64,000 nucleotides of DNA from Neobacillus sp. DY30. GTDB taxonomy: Bacteria > Bacillota > Bacilli > Bacillales > Cytobacillaceae. The position numbers and the translations under genes were made by a program. The DNA lies in the NCBI RefSeq assembly GCF_030123065.1, contig NZ_CP126093.1:4718001-4782000 (forward strand). Direction: 5' to 3'. Of this stretch, positions 53,748-63,937 are shown one piece after another. Under the pieces are notes generated by a model. That model had not been told where the DNA came from. It saw only the letters and a list, made by a program, of their open reading frames with translations, and ran no database searches. Each line of letters opens with the position of its first letter. Position 1 is the first letter of the stretch.

Positions 53748-55451
53748 TTAGGCGTGTTTTTTGTTTTCTTCCTCTATTTTTCTCATTTCTTCTTCGACCA
53801 GTGTTCGTCTTAGAATTTTGCCTACTGCTGTTTTCGGTAATTCTTCTCTAAATTCGTATAATCTTGGTGCCTTATAGGCGGCTAGATATTTTCTGGCATA
53901 TTTGTTTAAGTCATCCGAGGTAATCTGTGAGCCTTCTTTTAAGACCACATATGCTTTGACGGTTTCGCCCCGATAAGGGTCTGGAATTCCCGCAGCAACA
54001 GCTTCCAACACATCTGGATGTTCATATAATACCTCTTCGATTTCCCTTGGATATATATTAAATCCTCCGGCAATAATCATATCCTTCTTTCTATCTACTA
54101 CATAAAAATATCCTTTATCATCCATATAGCCCAGGTCACCAGTATAGAGCCAGCCGTCTTTTATCGTTTCCTCCGTAGCTTCAGGGCGGTTCCAATAGCC
54201 CTTCATGATTTGAGGGCCTTTTATAATTATTTCTCCTATTTCTCCAACCGGCATGTCTTCGCCATCATCCATTGAAACAATCCTTACTTCGGTATTTGGC
54301 CAAGGAACACCAATACTGCCTTTTATCCGTTCTCGGTCCCATAAGAAATTGGCATGGGTGACGGGGGAAGTTTCTGTTAAGCCATACCCCTCAACGAGTT
54401 TCCCGCCTGTAAGTGCCTCAAACTCCTCTTGGACTTCAACCGGAAGTGGTGCAGAACCGCTTAAACAGGAATCAATCGATGACAAATCATATTTTTTCAA
54501 ATCAGGATGATTTAATAGTCCAATATAAATCGTTGGCGCACCTGGAAACAAAGTAGGACGCTGCTTTTGAATGGTCTTTAAGGTGGTCAATGGATCGAAC
54601 TTAGGTAATATAATCATCTTATAAGCCTGCATAACTGATAAAATCATCACAATTGTCATTCCATAAACATGGAAAAATGGAACAATACCTAATACGGATT
54701 CCTCGCCGGGCTTTGCTTTGTAAAGCCATGCCGTACACATGGATGAGTTCGCCACTAGATTTCTATGTGTCAGCATAACCCCTTTCGGAGAGCCTGTTGT
54801 ACCACCTGTATATTGAAGGAGTGCAACATCCTCTTCAAAATCAAAGTCATATTCCAAGAGTTTTTTAGGCTTTATTTTAACGATTTCCTTAAATAAATGG
54901 GTATTGCCTTCATGTTTAACGTTAACGACAATTCCATATTGCTTTTTCTGGATAAATGGGTAAACTAAATTTTTTGGGAATGGCAAGTAGTCTTTGATAG
55001 CGGTTACAATAATGTGCTGCAAGGTAGTTTGCGGCATCACCTTAGAAGCGCGAGGATAGAGGATGTCGAGTGTGATGATCGCTTTTGCGCCGGAGTCCTT
55101 CATTTGGTATTCAAGTTCACGTTCGGTATATAACGGGTTTGTTTGTACGACAATTCCTCCCGCCATTAGTATACCAAAATAACTTATGACCGCTTGTGGT
55201 GTATTGGCAAGCATAATGGCAACGCGGTCACCTCTTGAAATACCAATCTGCTGAAGATAGCTGGCAAAGGATAATGCTTCATCGTATAGTTCTTTATACG
55301 TCATTTCCTTGCCCATAAAATGGATGGCAGTTTTTTCTGGAAAGCTTTTTGCTGCATCTACTAAATACTGCTGAACAGGTTCTTTTCGAAATTCCAGTTC
55401 TGCAGGAATTTCCCCGGGATAGTGCTGCAGCCAAGGTTTAGAATCGTACAT
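53748..55451 (-). CDS. lcfA: long-chain fatty acid-CoA ligase
   Basis: 567 aa adenylate-forming enzyme that activates long-chain fatty acids. The AMP-binding motif is LLQYTGGTTGSPKGVMLTH, A8-type motif GYFYVVDRKKDMIIAGGFNIYPREIEE, and the C-terminal catalytic lysine is in LPKTAVGKILRR. First gene of the degradation cluster, but with its own promoter and without a visible FadR box in front. Confidence 0.95.
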   Translation of the reverse strand: MYDSKPWLQHYPGEIPAELEFRKEPVQQYLVDAAKSFPEKTAIHFMGKEMTYKELYDEALSFASYLQQIGISRGDRVAIMLANTPQAVISYFGILMAGGIVVQTNPLYTERELEYQMKDSGAKAIITLDILYPRASKVMPQTTLQHIIVTAIKDYLPFPKNLVYPFIQKKQYGIVVNVKHEGNTHLFKEIVKIKPKKLLEYDFDFEEDVALLQYTGGTTGSPKGVMLTHRNLVANSSMCTAWLYKAKPGEESVLGIVPFFHVYGMTIVMILSVMQAYKMIILPKFDPLTTLKTIQKQRPTLFPGAPTIYIGLLNHPDLKKYDLSSIDSCLSGSAPLPVEVQEEFEALTGGKLVEGYGLTETSPVTHANFLWDRERIKGSIGVPWPNTEVRIVSMDDGEDMPVGEIGEIIIKGPQIMKGYWNRPEATEETIKDGWLYTGDLGYMDDKGYFYVVDRKKDMIIAGGFNIYPREIEEVLYEHPDVLEAVAAGIPDPYRGETVKAYVVLKEGSQITSDDLNKYARKYLAAYKAPRLYEFREELPKTAVGKILRRTLVEEEMRKIEEENKKHA

Positions 55452-55498
55452 AATACCCCTCCTTTTTATTCTATTGTAAAATTTTTCACTTCCTTATC

Positions 55499-55527
55499 AT
55501 TATAATATAGTCAGACTGTTTAAACAA
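55499..55527 (-). promoter_or_regulatory. lcfA promoter
   Basis: Minus-strand TTGTTT (55527-55522), 17 bp, TATAAT (55504-55499), about 50 bp before lcfA. Confidence 0.65.
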
Positions 55528-55595
55528 TTACAACAACAATATATGCTCACTATATCACGAAATTTTTTTAAAAAATTCAGGTAGGGTTAACAAAA

Positions 55596-55628
55596 AGAGT
55601 GGCAGCATCTATTGAATGCTGTCACCCT
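55596..55628 (-). terminator. siderophore operon terminator
   Basis: AGAGTGGCAGCAT and ATGCTGTCACCCT pair with two mismatches directly after the last siderophore gene, followed on the minus strand by CTTTTTG. Confidence 0.78.
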
Positions 55629-55634
55629 ATCTTT

Positions 55635-57413
55635 TTAAACAACTGCAGGCTTTCCAGCAGCCAGCGGGTTTTTTACTCTTCCAAATTCTGAAGCATGAGG
55701 CCTGTCATCGCCATCGCCATATCCATATTCAATCATCCTGTTCCGGTTCAGGCAAAGTTTCTTAAAGGATGGTCTCAACAGATCAAACAGCTCAAATCGT
55801 TCTTTCAGTTCAGGGAACTGCGCCTGATACGATAGAATCGTCTCTCTTAACATGTTCCAGAAAACAGCTTCATCCAGTTCCCTGCTCCGATGAAGAATGT
55901 CTGCGAGATAGCGGAAGTGGCATACGAATAATCCGGTAAAGATAAATTGACAGAGTCCTTCCGGATCCTCGCTTCTCAACACATTTCTTAACTCTGCAGA
56001 GATGGTTTCAAGCTCTGACAGCGGCTGATCACTGATGTTCACATCATCCACAAAATCTTTGACTGCGAGACGATGCGGTTTGCTGTCCTTTAAAATGACG
56101 ACTGTATTCTGCCCGTGAGGTGAAAAAACGGTTCCATATTGATATAAGTAGTGCAGAAGCGGCGGAAGCAGTACATCAAAAAGCTGTTTTGTCCACTCTT
56201 CTGTGTTGAGGCCTGCCTTTTTTGCAAGTTTAAGCGCATAGGATTCTCCGTCCTCTCCAACATATAAAAGCGCAGCCAGGGTTATCGCCTGCTCTCCTTC
56301 GTCCAGGAACGAATAAATACTTTCTCTCCAGATGACACCAAGCATCTCAAGGAATTGATATGGAGCCCCTTGCAGCTTTGTATAATCTGGATGAGCGTAG
56401 TTCATGCTTGCTATTTCTCCAGGTAGTACAACTCTGCATGTATCACGCAAGAATGAGTCACGATCCCGGATTCCCTGAATATGCTGCGTGATTTCTGGTG
56501 CTAGCACCACCCGTTCAGACGGCAGGCCGCGAAAAACGAGTGTATTCAAAATGCTCATCGGAAGCTTCACATGATATTTCATTTTATCTTCCATGTTCAC
56601 GAACGTTCTGATTGATTGCTGTGGCAGGTACACATCCTCTCCTTTTCCAAGATAAACAATGCGCTTTTCAAACAGCTCTTCTGAAAAAAGCGGTACCAAT
56701 ACATGATTCCACTGCCATTCATGAACAGGCATGAAGAAATAATTCTCCGGCTGAAGACCTTCCTCATGCAGAACCTTCTGAAACGTTACCCAAAGGGAAG
56801 CACCCAGCTCGCTTTTCAGTAAATCCTCATAATCTAATTCTACAATTGAATGAAAACTCCCCTTCTCTTTTGAAACAGCTATCCAGTCAAGCTTGATCTC
56901 CTTCTTCTGTTCCGGCGCATACTGTAGGTAATCCGTATAGGAAAATCCGATTCTTCCTTTGTTATATGTAATCCATGGATGACCGGTCATTTCCCCTTCA
57001 AGCTCGGCATAATCGATTTCAAGGAGGGACTCTGTCCGCTGATTTTCCTGTCTGGCCAAGATATGGGCATCTGCAAGCAGCGTCCGCTTATATTCTTCAA
57101 TCAGATAAGCGGCAGTAAATGGTTTAATGCCGATTTCCTTTTGCAGCTCAAGCAGAAAAGCAACTGCACTTTTAGCATTCGCCCATTCTCCGCCTGTTTT
57201 TTTCTGAATGGAGTCAGGGTCTATCCAGTAGCTGTCCATAAGCCGTTCTTCCGCCTGGAATCTGTACATTGTCCCGCCGTCTAATGAAAGGTGATATAGA
57301 CCATCCGTTTTCTCTGCTGAAATCATGTCTTCATATAAAAACTCTGCAATCATTTTGGCAAGCAGCCGTTTGTTTGCTATTTCCCAATGCCTTTTTTTCA
57401 CGTTCGTTTCCAT
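55635..57413 (-). CDS. NIS siderophore synthetase, IucC/RhbF-like
   Basis: 592 aa IucA/IucC-family ATP-dependent ligase, probably joining the second N-hydroxy-N-acetyl-diaminopropane arm to the citrate half-product. Family signatures: FMPVHEWQWNHVLVPLF, the ATP-binding STRT region reduced here to QQSIRTFVN, KLPMSILNTLVFRGLP and the C-terminal HGQNTVVILKD and KDFVDDVNIS. I start it at the ATG eight bases after AGGAG; a GTG three codons earlier lies too close to that site. Last gene of the operon, 11 bp after the hydroxylase gene. Confidence 0.9.
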   Translation of the reverse strand: METNVKKRHWEIANKRLLAKMIAEFLYEDMISAEKTDGLYHLSLDGGTMYRFQAEERLMDSYWIDPDSIQKKTGGEWANAKSAVAFLLELQKEIGIKPFTAAYLIEEYKRTLLADAHILARQENQRTESLLEIDYAELEGEMTGHPWITYNKGRIGFSYTDYLQYAPEQKKEIKLDWIAVSKEKGSFHSIVELDYEDLLKSELGASLWVTFQKVLHEEGLQPENYFFMPVHEWQWNHVLVPLFSEELFEKRIVYLGKGEDVYLPQQSIRTFVNMEDKMKYHVKLPMSILNTLVFRGLPSERVVLAPEITQHIQGIRDRDSFLRDTCRVVLPGEIASMNYAHPDYTKLQGAPYQFLEMLGVIWRESIYSFLDEGEQAITLAALLYVGEDGESYALKLAKKAGLNTEEWTKQLFDVLLPPLLHYLYQYGTVFSPHGQNTVVILKDSKPHRLAVKDFVDDVNISDQPLSELETISAELRNVLRSEDPEGLCQFIFTGLFVCHFRYLADILHRSRELDEAVFWNMLRETILSYQAQFPELKERFELFDLLRPSFKKLCLNRNRMIEYGYGDGDDRPHASEFGRVKNPLAAGKPAVV

Positions 57414-57424
57414 TCCATTCACTC

Positions 57425-58732
57425 CTATACGGTTTGTTTCTTCCGGGCAAGATGCTGGATTCCAAAGTGCTGAAAGACATTTTTTTCCGGAATCTCAAAA
57501 ATTGTTTTACCGGCAATCGAATTTATGATAACCGCATTCCGATAAGCGCCAAGCCCCAAATCAGGGGCTCCTATCCCATGGGTATGAAGCTCGCCGTTTT
57601 GAATAAATACCTTGTGCTCATCTCTTGTCACATTCATTACGGCCTGATAGTTTCTCGAAATAACAGGGCGTCCTGCTTCGTCCCATTTCATTGAATAAGC
57701 CAGGCTGCTGAATGCTTTAGGCCAGAGGGTTTGGTATCCTGTTGCAGCGATAACGGTATCTGTTTCAACCTTAAACGATTCACCCTCCTCCCTGTGATAA
57801 CAGTCAAGCTCCAGACCGCCGCCATATTCAGAAATATCTTTAACCGCCGTTTTGGCAAGAAGCTGTACCTCGGGCTTTTGTCCGGCGATCGTTCTTTCAT
57901 ATAAAAGATCGTAAATGTCTGCAATTGTATCTGAGCTTATACCCTTATACAGGGAATCCTGCTTTGGCACAACTTCATCCTTCAGGCTTTGAGGCAAGCG
58001 GTAAAAATAATCCGTGTAATCAGGTGAAAAATGTTCAAGCCCGAGCTTAGAATATTCCATTGGAAAGAAACCGTCTGTTCGTGTCAGCCAATTCAGCTTA
58101 TAGCCCACGGTTGCCTGCTCTTTTAAAAGCTCAAGGAAAACCTCTGCGGCACTTTGTCCTGAGCCGATTACTGTAACTGTCTCCCCTAATGCTTCATTCC
58201 TTCTTTGCAAAAACTCCGAAGAATGATAGAGATTACGGCTGCCTGCCGCAGTCCATTCCGGTAAATTCGGGGCACTTCCCATTCCTAGGACCAGATGCTT
58301 TGCGTAATAAGTCTCCACATGTCCTGTCAAAACATCTTCTACACTCACTTCAAAACCATCTGCATGCTCAGCTGCATCAATGACTCTCTTGCTGAACCGG
58401 CATGATGACAGCTGCTTTGAGACCCATTGAAGGTAATGGTTATATTCTCTGCGGGGTATATGAAACGATTCCAGAAAATAGAAGTGGTACAGTCTTTTCT
58501 GGTGACGCAGATAATTCAAAAAGCTATATTTGCTCGCCGGATTCACCATTGTAACGGCATCCGCCATAAAAGGAACCTGAAGAGTCGTTCCTTCGATTAA
58601 TAATCCTTCATGCCAGGCAAACTCCGGTTTTTGATCAAAAAACAAAGCGTCTATTCCGCCTGTTTCATCTATCAGGGCTGCCATACCCAGATTAAACGGA
58701 CCAAGCCCGACACCTATTACGTCATAAATCAC
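57425..58732 (-). CDS. FAD-dependent amine N-hydroxylase (RhbE/IucD-like)
   Basis: 435 aa flavoprotein of the lysine/ornithine N-monooxygenase family. By context it hydroxylates 1,3-diaminopropane. FAD site GVGLGPFNLGMAAL is at the N terminus, the NADPH site VIGSGQSAAEVFLELL near 190, and VIAATGYQTLWP near the C terminus. The GTG start has AAAGGAGG seven bases upstream; it overlaps the acetyltransferase gene by 11 bp. Confidence 0.9.
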   Translation of the reverse strand: MIYDVIGVGLGPFNLGMAALIDETGGIDALFFDQKPEFAWHEGLLIEGTTLQVPFMADAVTMVNPASKYSFLNYLRHQKRLYHFYFLESFHIPRREYNHYLQWVSKQLSSCRFSKRVIDAAEHADGFEVSVEDVLTGHVETYYAKHLVLGMGSAPNLPEWTAAGSRNLYHSSEFLQRRNEALGETVTVIGSGQSAAEVFLELLKEQATVGYKLNWLTRTDGFFPMEYSKLGLEHFSPDYTDYFYRLPQSLKDEVVPKQDSLYKGISSDTIADIYDLLYERTIAGQKPEVQLLAKTAVKDISEYGGGLELDCYHREEGESFKVETDTVIAATGYQTLWPKAFSSLAYSMKWDEAGRPVISRNYQAVMNVTRDEHKVFIQNGELHTHGIGAPDLGLGAYRNAVIINSIAGKTIFEIPEKNVFQHFGIQHLARKKQTV

Positions 58733-59273
58733 TTGTAAGCCTCCTTTCAAAATCTTCTCTTGTGCAAATCATAAACAGGGCTTGTTTATCAGGAAGGGTA
58801 AGCTCCTTTTGCGGAACAAACCCACACTTTTTAAACACGTGAATCATTTTAGCGTTGCGGGTGTCAGGTTCCGCAACAATCCTCGCTGTCCTGCTGTCAG
58901 AAAACATCTGCTGCATGATGTTCTGAAGCATAGGCTTTGCCAAACCTTTTCCTAAATAAGAGGTGTCTCCAATAAGTAAATGAACACCCTGATCAAATGG
59001 TTCTGCATCATAATAGCGGCCGATGATATCGTCTTTTGCCCAATATGTTTCCCAGTAGCTTATCTCTTCCCCGTTCATCATGCCGATCCATAAAGTTTGA
59101 TGCCTGTCTGTAAGTAAACCCTTTAAGTGCTTTGCATACTGGCTGAACGAAAGGTTCTGGTGCCAAAAAGGAATGACGTGCGGCTCATGGTGCCACTGAT
59201 GAAGCATAACTGCATCCTTCTCAAAATCAACTTTGCGGAACGTAATCACTGCGTTTGTTTCTTGTTGAATCAT
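58722..59273 (-). CDS. GNAT N-acetyltransferase (RhbD/IucB-like)
   Basis: 183 aa siderophore acetyltransferase. It likely acetylates N-hydroxy-diaminopropane with acetyl-CoA. GNAT motifs are IGDTSYLGKGLAKPMLQNIM (acetyl-CoA binding) and VAEPDTRNAKMIHVFKKCGFVPQKE. The start codon overlaps the stop of the preceding synthetase gene (ATGA), so translation is coupled. Confidence 0.9.
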   Translation of the reverse strand: MIQQETNAVITFRKVDFEKDAVMLHQWHHEPHVIPFWHQNLSFSQYAKHLKGLLTDRHQTLWIGMMNGEEISYWETYWAKDDIIGRYYDAEPFDQGVHLLIGDTSYLGKGLAKPMLQNIMQQMFSDSRTARIVAEPDTRNAKMIHVFKKCGFVPQKELTLPDKQALFMICTREDFERRLTSDL

Positions 59274-61051
59274 AATGAAGCGACGGCCTCCTCTTTTAAC
59301 AGCGGATTTGGAATATCCACATACACAGACTGAGTTTCAAGTGGACCTACAAGCTCATCTAGATCATGAAATCGTGTCATGAGATTGGCCTTGCAGGGCA
59401 GTTTTTCGCGTTCCAAGAAGCTTTTTATAAGCTGAGAAGGATGTCCATCTGGAACAGAATAGGCTTCCAATTCTTCCCGTATGATGTTAAGCAGCATGCG
59501 TTCGTCTGCCAGTCCTGCCGTCCCGAATGCATTCACAATACCGAACAAATGATTGAAAAAGAAATAGTAGCGCAGGCGCTCATCTGCTATTGCATCTGAA
59601 CAGAAGGTTTCGCTTTTCTGTCCCGCTTCAGGAAGAATTGATTTAAGTAAGCTCATCTTTGATTCACAGAAGTAAAAACCTTGGTTATCACGGTAAAAGA
59701 ATCGATCAGGATATCCGTCTTTCAACTGAACAATGCTGTTTTGCTGATGTGCCTCAAGTGCAATCCCCTTCTCATAATAAAGCCAGAGAATCGGTTTTAA
59801 GGAAATCTTCAAGTAACGCTTTAGCCAGTCCGAACTGATTTCGCTTGTGGTGCGGTTTTCTTTATCTGCTATGCCGCGGATTATACTTGAAAGTCTTGAT
59901 GTTCCTCTTTTCAGTCCATCTTGGCATAAAGAGACGATGGCCGTTGTTTGATTTGCATTTTCCTGATAAAACGGATTTTCGCGAAGAATGACTTCAAACC
60001 CGGATTCTTTCCTATCCTCCAGCTTCATGGTGAGAAATGCCGGATCGTGAACAAACCCAAATTGGGGAAACTTATCTGAAATTTCCTTCCCTAGGCCGGC
60101 CTCCATCAGTTCTTTTACCTCTGCGCCTCGTTCTAATTCCTTCATTAAATTAGTCCGTACTGAATTCGTAATTTTTATGTTCAATGAAAACTTCAACATA
60201 AACGGCACATCAGGATGAAATACTGTTCTCAGTGAGGAGGTGGCAAAGTAAGAACGCCCGTGCTGTCCAAGGTTCTCAATAGCTCCCGCTTCTACAAGAC
60301 TCTTAATCTCATGATTTTGAAGGACATATTTTGCCTGCCATGGATGCAGCGGAAGCAGCGCGTACGTATCCTCTTTTGCATACTTGTTTTTGAAGTCATT
60401 TGTTATGTCTGGATCATCAAGTACCATTTGCTTAATCAGCTGAATGGCTGAATGCGCAAGCAGGGATTTAGAATAAACAAAGTCAGCAGGAACTCTAAAA
60501 TAATGCAGCGGAAAGGAGCCTTTTAATTCAGGTGAATAGGATTCGATTTCCTTTTGATTCATCCCTTCCCTACTTTTTGCTGCAGGATGAAGCAGGTGTC
60601 CGAATAAAAGCGACTGCTCTGCGGCAAGGAAATCAAAGTCTGTGCCATACAATTCTTCTTCATCACCTGAACGGTTTTCAATAAAAGCTGCCATTAGCAT
60701 GCAGCTCCGGGAAATGCGGGTAAGCAGCTCATTCTTTTTTTCATCATGCCGGCCAGTATTCAAGTCTATTAACGTCACATCAATGCAGTCCATGAAACTC
60801 AGTTTTTCGGAACCCCTATAAACTACTGGGCCAACTAAGTGGCGTCCTGTTTCTGAATAATATGCTAAAGGTATGTATAATGCAGATTTACTTTTTAGCA
60901 AAAGCTTCATCCACTTGCCTGAATGGACATGTTTAAGCTCTTGTGGAACATCCTCGGTTAAAAAGCCTTTTCCCGTCTCACGGATATAACAATTTAAATA
61001 GCTTTGCAGAGTAGCATGCTCTGCACGTTTTCTAGCTTCTTCCCTGTTCAT
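59270..61051 (-). CDS. NIS siderophore synthetase, IucA/RhbC-like
   Basis: 593 aa IucA/IucC-family ligase, probably forming the first citrate amide. Signatures: LLPLHPWQAKYVL, FATSSLRTVFH (ATP site), FMLKFSLNIKITNSVRTNL and the C-terminal LEAHQQNSIVQLKDGYPDRFFYRDNQG. I begin it at the ATG seven bases after GGAGGAGG. It overlaps the decarboxylase gene by 20 bp. Confidence 0.9.
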   Translation of the reverse strand: MNREEARKRAEHATLQSYLNCYIRETGKGFLTEDVPQELKHVHSGKWMKLLLKSKSALYIPLAYYSETGRHLVGPVVYRGSEKLSFMDCIDVTLIDLNTGRHDEKKNELLTRISRSCMLMAAFIENRSGDEEELYGTDFDFLAAEQSLLFGHLLHPAAKSREGMNQKEIESYSPELKGSFPLHYFRVPADFVYSKSLLAHSAIQLIKQMVLDDPDITNDFKNKYAKEDTYALLPLHPWQAKYVLQNHEIKSLVEAGAIENLGQHGRSYFATSSLRTVFHPDVPFMLKFSLNIKITNSVRTNLMKELERGAEVKELMEAGLGKEISDKFPQFGFVHDPAFLTMKLEDRKESGFEVILRENPFYQENANQTTAIVSLCQDGLKRGTSRLSSIIRGIADKENRTTSEISSDWLKRYLKISLKPILWLYYEKGIALEAHQQNSIVQLKDGYPDRFFYRDNQGFYFCESKMSLLKSILPEAGQKSETFCSDAIADERLRYYFFFNHLFGIVNAFGTAGLADERMLLNIIREELEAYSVPDGHPSQLIKSFLEREKLPCKANLMTRFHDLDELVGPLETQSVYVDIPNPLLKEEAVASL

Positions 61052-62552
61052 TCTGAAGCCTCCTCCATTCATTTTGTCCGATTTCTTTTATCCTCTTGAT
61101 CAGTTTCGACAGATCCTCTGCTTCTGCGAGAGGATTTAATAGTGTAAATTTCAGGCAAGCATGTCCTTTTACCTTTGTACGAGCAATAACCGCTTCTCCA
61201 TTTGCAAGCAATCTGTCCCGAATTCGGTAGTTTAGTAGATTGATGGCGTACTCTGTAAGCATGCCGTCCCCTATGTACCTGAAAACAACCGTGCTCAGCT
61301 CTGGTTTATGCATAACCATAAATGAACTGTCATTTTCAAGCATTTTATGGGCATCCTTTGCGAGAGTAAGGGTGCGCCCGATGATTTCTGACCAGTCGCT
61401 CCTGCTTATCAGCTGAAAGGACAGGAAGGGTTTTAACGCATCAAATCTTCTTGTTGTCTGCAGGGATTTTCCTACAAGATTCGGTACCTCTTCTTCATCA
61501 TCTTCCTCTGGGTTGAGGTAATCTGCGTGCCGTTTCATATAAGAAAACGAGCTGCGGTCATTAACCAGAAACGCCCCGCAACTGATTGGCTGGTAAAACA
61601 TTTTGTGAAAATCAACCGTAATGGAGTCCGCCTTATCAATGCCTTTCAATTTGTATTTGTACTCCTCTGACATCATGAGGCCTCCCCCATACGCCGCGTC
61701 CACATGGAACCAAAGATTATATTGTTTAGCGGCCTGACTCATTTCTTCTAGGGGGTCTATAGCTCCAAAATCGGTTGTGCCTGCTGTGGCGATTAGAGCA
61801 AAAGGAATCTTTCCATCTTTTTTTAGCTGCTTCAGCTTTTCTTCCAAATCGTTCATGCACATCCTGTGGGCAGCATCTGTATTTACAGGAATGACGGCTT
61901 CTTCTCCAAGCCCTAAAACAGAGGCTGCCTGCTGTACGGAAAAATGGGCAGCGTCCGAGCAGAGAATTTTAAGAAGGTGGTGTTTTACAGGGAGACCCTG
62001 TTTCTTAATATCCCAGTTCCAAAGCTTTAAAGCTGCATGCTCTCTTGCAAGAAGCAGCCCCATCAAATTGGATTGTGTTCCTCCACTTGTCATGACCCCG
62101 TCACCTTCACAAAGGCCGAAAAGGCGGCAAAGCCCATTCATGACCATCTGCTCCACCATGGTTGCAGCCCCGCTTTGATCCCAGGAATCCATTGAAAGAT
62201 TCAATCCTGAAATCAGTACTTCAGCTGCTAAACCAGTCAGCATCGGCGGACAGTGCAGATGTGCTGCACATAACGGATGTTGGACAAATACGGCATGGTT
62301 AGCAACCGCAGATGAGAGCTTGTGAAAAACTTCCCTGGGACTGCCGGCAGTTTCAGGAAGGAACTCAGGAAATTGAGCTTCAAGTCCCTCCTTTAATAGC
62401 TGAGGAGAGGAACCGCTGAATGGAGCATTTGCAAGAACGGCTGATTTAAGTGTTTCCATTGCCTGGTTCATTACATGTTGATAGCTTTCGAAGCTTCCTT
62501 GTGAATTTGTGAGAAAAAAAGCATCGATTTTTGTTTTTACGCTGGCTGTCAT
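61032..62552 (-). CDS. L-2,4-diaminobutyrate decarboxylase (RhbB-like)
   Basis: 506 aa group II PLP decarboxylase. It makes 1,3-diaminopropane, the diamine of schizokinen and rhizobactin. PLP lysine is in TVDFHKMFYQP, with the upstream WFHVDAAYGGGLMMSEEY Asp that contacts the ring nitrogen and the TSGGTQSNLMGLL phosphate loop. Start at the ATG eight bases after AGGAGG. Follows the aminotransferase gene by 12 bp. Confidence 0.92.
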   Translation of the reverse strand: MTASVKTKIDAFFLTNSQGSFESYQHVMNQAMETLKSAVLANAPFSGSSPQLLKEGLEAQFPEFLPETAGSPREVFHKLSSAVANHAVFVQHPLCAAHLHCPPMLTGLAAEVLISGLNLSMDSWDQSGAATMVEQMVMNGLCRLFGLCEGDGVMTSGGTQSNLMGLLLAREHAALKLWNWDIKKQGLPVKHHLLKILCSDAAHFSVQQAASVLGLGEEAVIPVNTDAAHRMCMNDLEEKLKQLKKDGKIPFALIATAGTTDFGAIDPLEEMSQAAKQYNLWFHVDAAYGGGLMMSEEYKYKLKGIDKADSITVDFHKMFYQPISCGAFLVNDRSSFSYMKRHADYLNPEEDDEEEVPNLVGKSLQTTRRFDALKPFLSFQLISRSDWSEIIGRTLTLAKDAHKMLENDSSFMVMHKPELSTVVFRYIGDGMLTEYAINLLNYRIRDRLLANGEAVIARTKVKGHACLKFTLLNPLAEAEDLSKLIKRIKEIGQNEWRRLQNEQGRS

Positions 62553-62564
62553 TTTCTTCACCTC

Positions 62565-63917
62565 CTATACAAAACTTGGCATAAGCGCTTTTTCCGCTGC
62601 CATCGCCGCTTCGAAGAACAGATCGCACACCGTTTCAAGCTGCTCTTTTGTGATAATCAGCGGAGGAAGGAATCTGACGGTACTTCCATAGCGGCCGCCA
62701 AGCTCCAGGATCAGACCTCGTTTAAAGCATTCCAGCTGAATTTTCTTAGCCAGCTGCGGATTTGCAGGATAACTGCCGAGTGCATCTGCAGGAGCGGTTT
62801 TGTCGACGATTTCCGCTCCAACCATAAGACCTAAACCGCGAACGTCACCAATGGATTGGACATCTTGTTTCATTTCCTTTAAGCGCAGCATGAGGAAATC
62901 CCCAAGCAGAGCTGCCTGCTCGTCAAGTTTTTCCCGCTTAATAAACTTCATTGTTGCCGTACCTGCTGCCATGGCCAGCTGATTGCCGCGGAAGGTTCCT
63001 GCATGAGCGCCAGGCCCCCACTGGTCTAATTCTTTGTGATAGACAACGACCGCAAGAGGCAGAGTACCGCCAATTGCTTTTGATAAAACAACCGCATCAG
63101 GAATAATGCCGGCATGCTCAAATGCAAACATTTTTCCCGTGCGCCCGAATCCTGTCTGCACTTCATCCACAATAAGTGGAATCTGTTGTTCAGAAGTAAT
63201 CCGGCGGACTTGCTTCACCCATTCATCAGGTGCAGGTATGGCGCCTCCCTCACCCTGAACAACTTCCATTACCATTCCCGCAGGCTTTACAATCCCTGAT
63301 TCCGGATCATTCAAAGTCCGTTCAATGAATGTCGATCCGACTGCTGCTCCTTCTTTTCCTCCGATGCCAAACGGACAGCGGTATGCATATGGATAAGGAA
63401 GAAAATGAACATCAGACATCAGATTCGGAATTTTTGTCTTCGGACCAAGATTCCCCATTAGGCTAAGGGATCCATTAGTCATTCCATGGTATCCGCCTTG
63501 AAACGAGAGCATCCCCCCCCTTCCAGTTGCCGTTTTCACAAGCTTCATTGCTGCTTCAATCGCATCTGAACCAGATGGGCCGCAAAATTGAATCTTCGCA
63601 TTTTCTGCAAATGAGGCGGGCAGTGCATCAAACAATTCTTCCACAAACTCCTCTTTCATCGGCGTCGTAAGATCAAGCGTATGTAGCGGGCGTTTCCCTC
63701 TAATTACATTTTCCATTGCTTCAATCACAACAGGATGGTTATGGCCAAGTGCAAGTGTACCTGCTCCTGCTAGACAGTCTATGTACGTTTTGTTCTCCAC
63801 GTCTTTTACATAAATCCCTTCTGCTTCACTAATGGCAATCGGAATTCTGCGCGGATAGGATCTTGCATTCGATTCCCGTTGGTTTTGACTGCTTAGGTAG
63901 AATTCATTTGTCAGCAA
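62565..63917 (-). CDS. diaminobutyrate--2-oxoglutarate aminotransferase (RhbA-like)
   Basis: 450 aa class III PLP aminotransferase that produces L-2,4-diaminobutyrate from aspartate semialdehyde and glutamate. PLP lysine is in VVLSKAIGGTLPL; IVDEVQTGFGRTGKMFAFEHAGI and CGPSGSDAIEAAMKL are the cofactor sites. The start is TTG with AGGAAGGTGAT just upstream. First gene of the operon, under a Fur box. Confidence 0.93.
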   Translation of the reverse strand: MLTNEFYLSSQNQRESNARSYPRRIPIAISEAEGIYVKDVENKTYIDCLAGAGTLALGHNHPVVIEAMENVIRGKRPLHTLDLTTPMKEEFVEELFDALPASFAENAKIQFCGPSGSDAIEAAMKLVKTATGRGGMLSFQGGYHGMTNGSLSLMGNLGPKTKIPNLMSDVHFLPYPYAYRCPFGIGGKEGAAVGSTFIERTLNDPESGIVKPAGMVMEVVQGEGGAIPAPDEWVKQVRRITSEQQIPLIVDEVQTGFGRTGKMFAFEHAGIIPDAVVLSKAIGGTLPLAVVVYHKELDQWGPGAHAGTFRGNQLAMAAGTATMKFIKREKLDEQAALLGDFLMLRLKEMKQDVQSIGDVRGLGLMVGAEIVDKTAPADALGSYPANPQLAKKIQLECFKRGLILELGGRYGSTVRFLPPLIITKEQLETVCDLFFEAAMAAEKALMPSFV

Positions 63918-63937
63918 ATATAATCACCTTCCTGATT

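Noticed and set aside
61777-62178. 133-aa open frame antisense to the diaminobutyrate decarboxylase gene
   Set aside because: Fully inside a well-supported gene, with no start signal or family resemblance.
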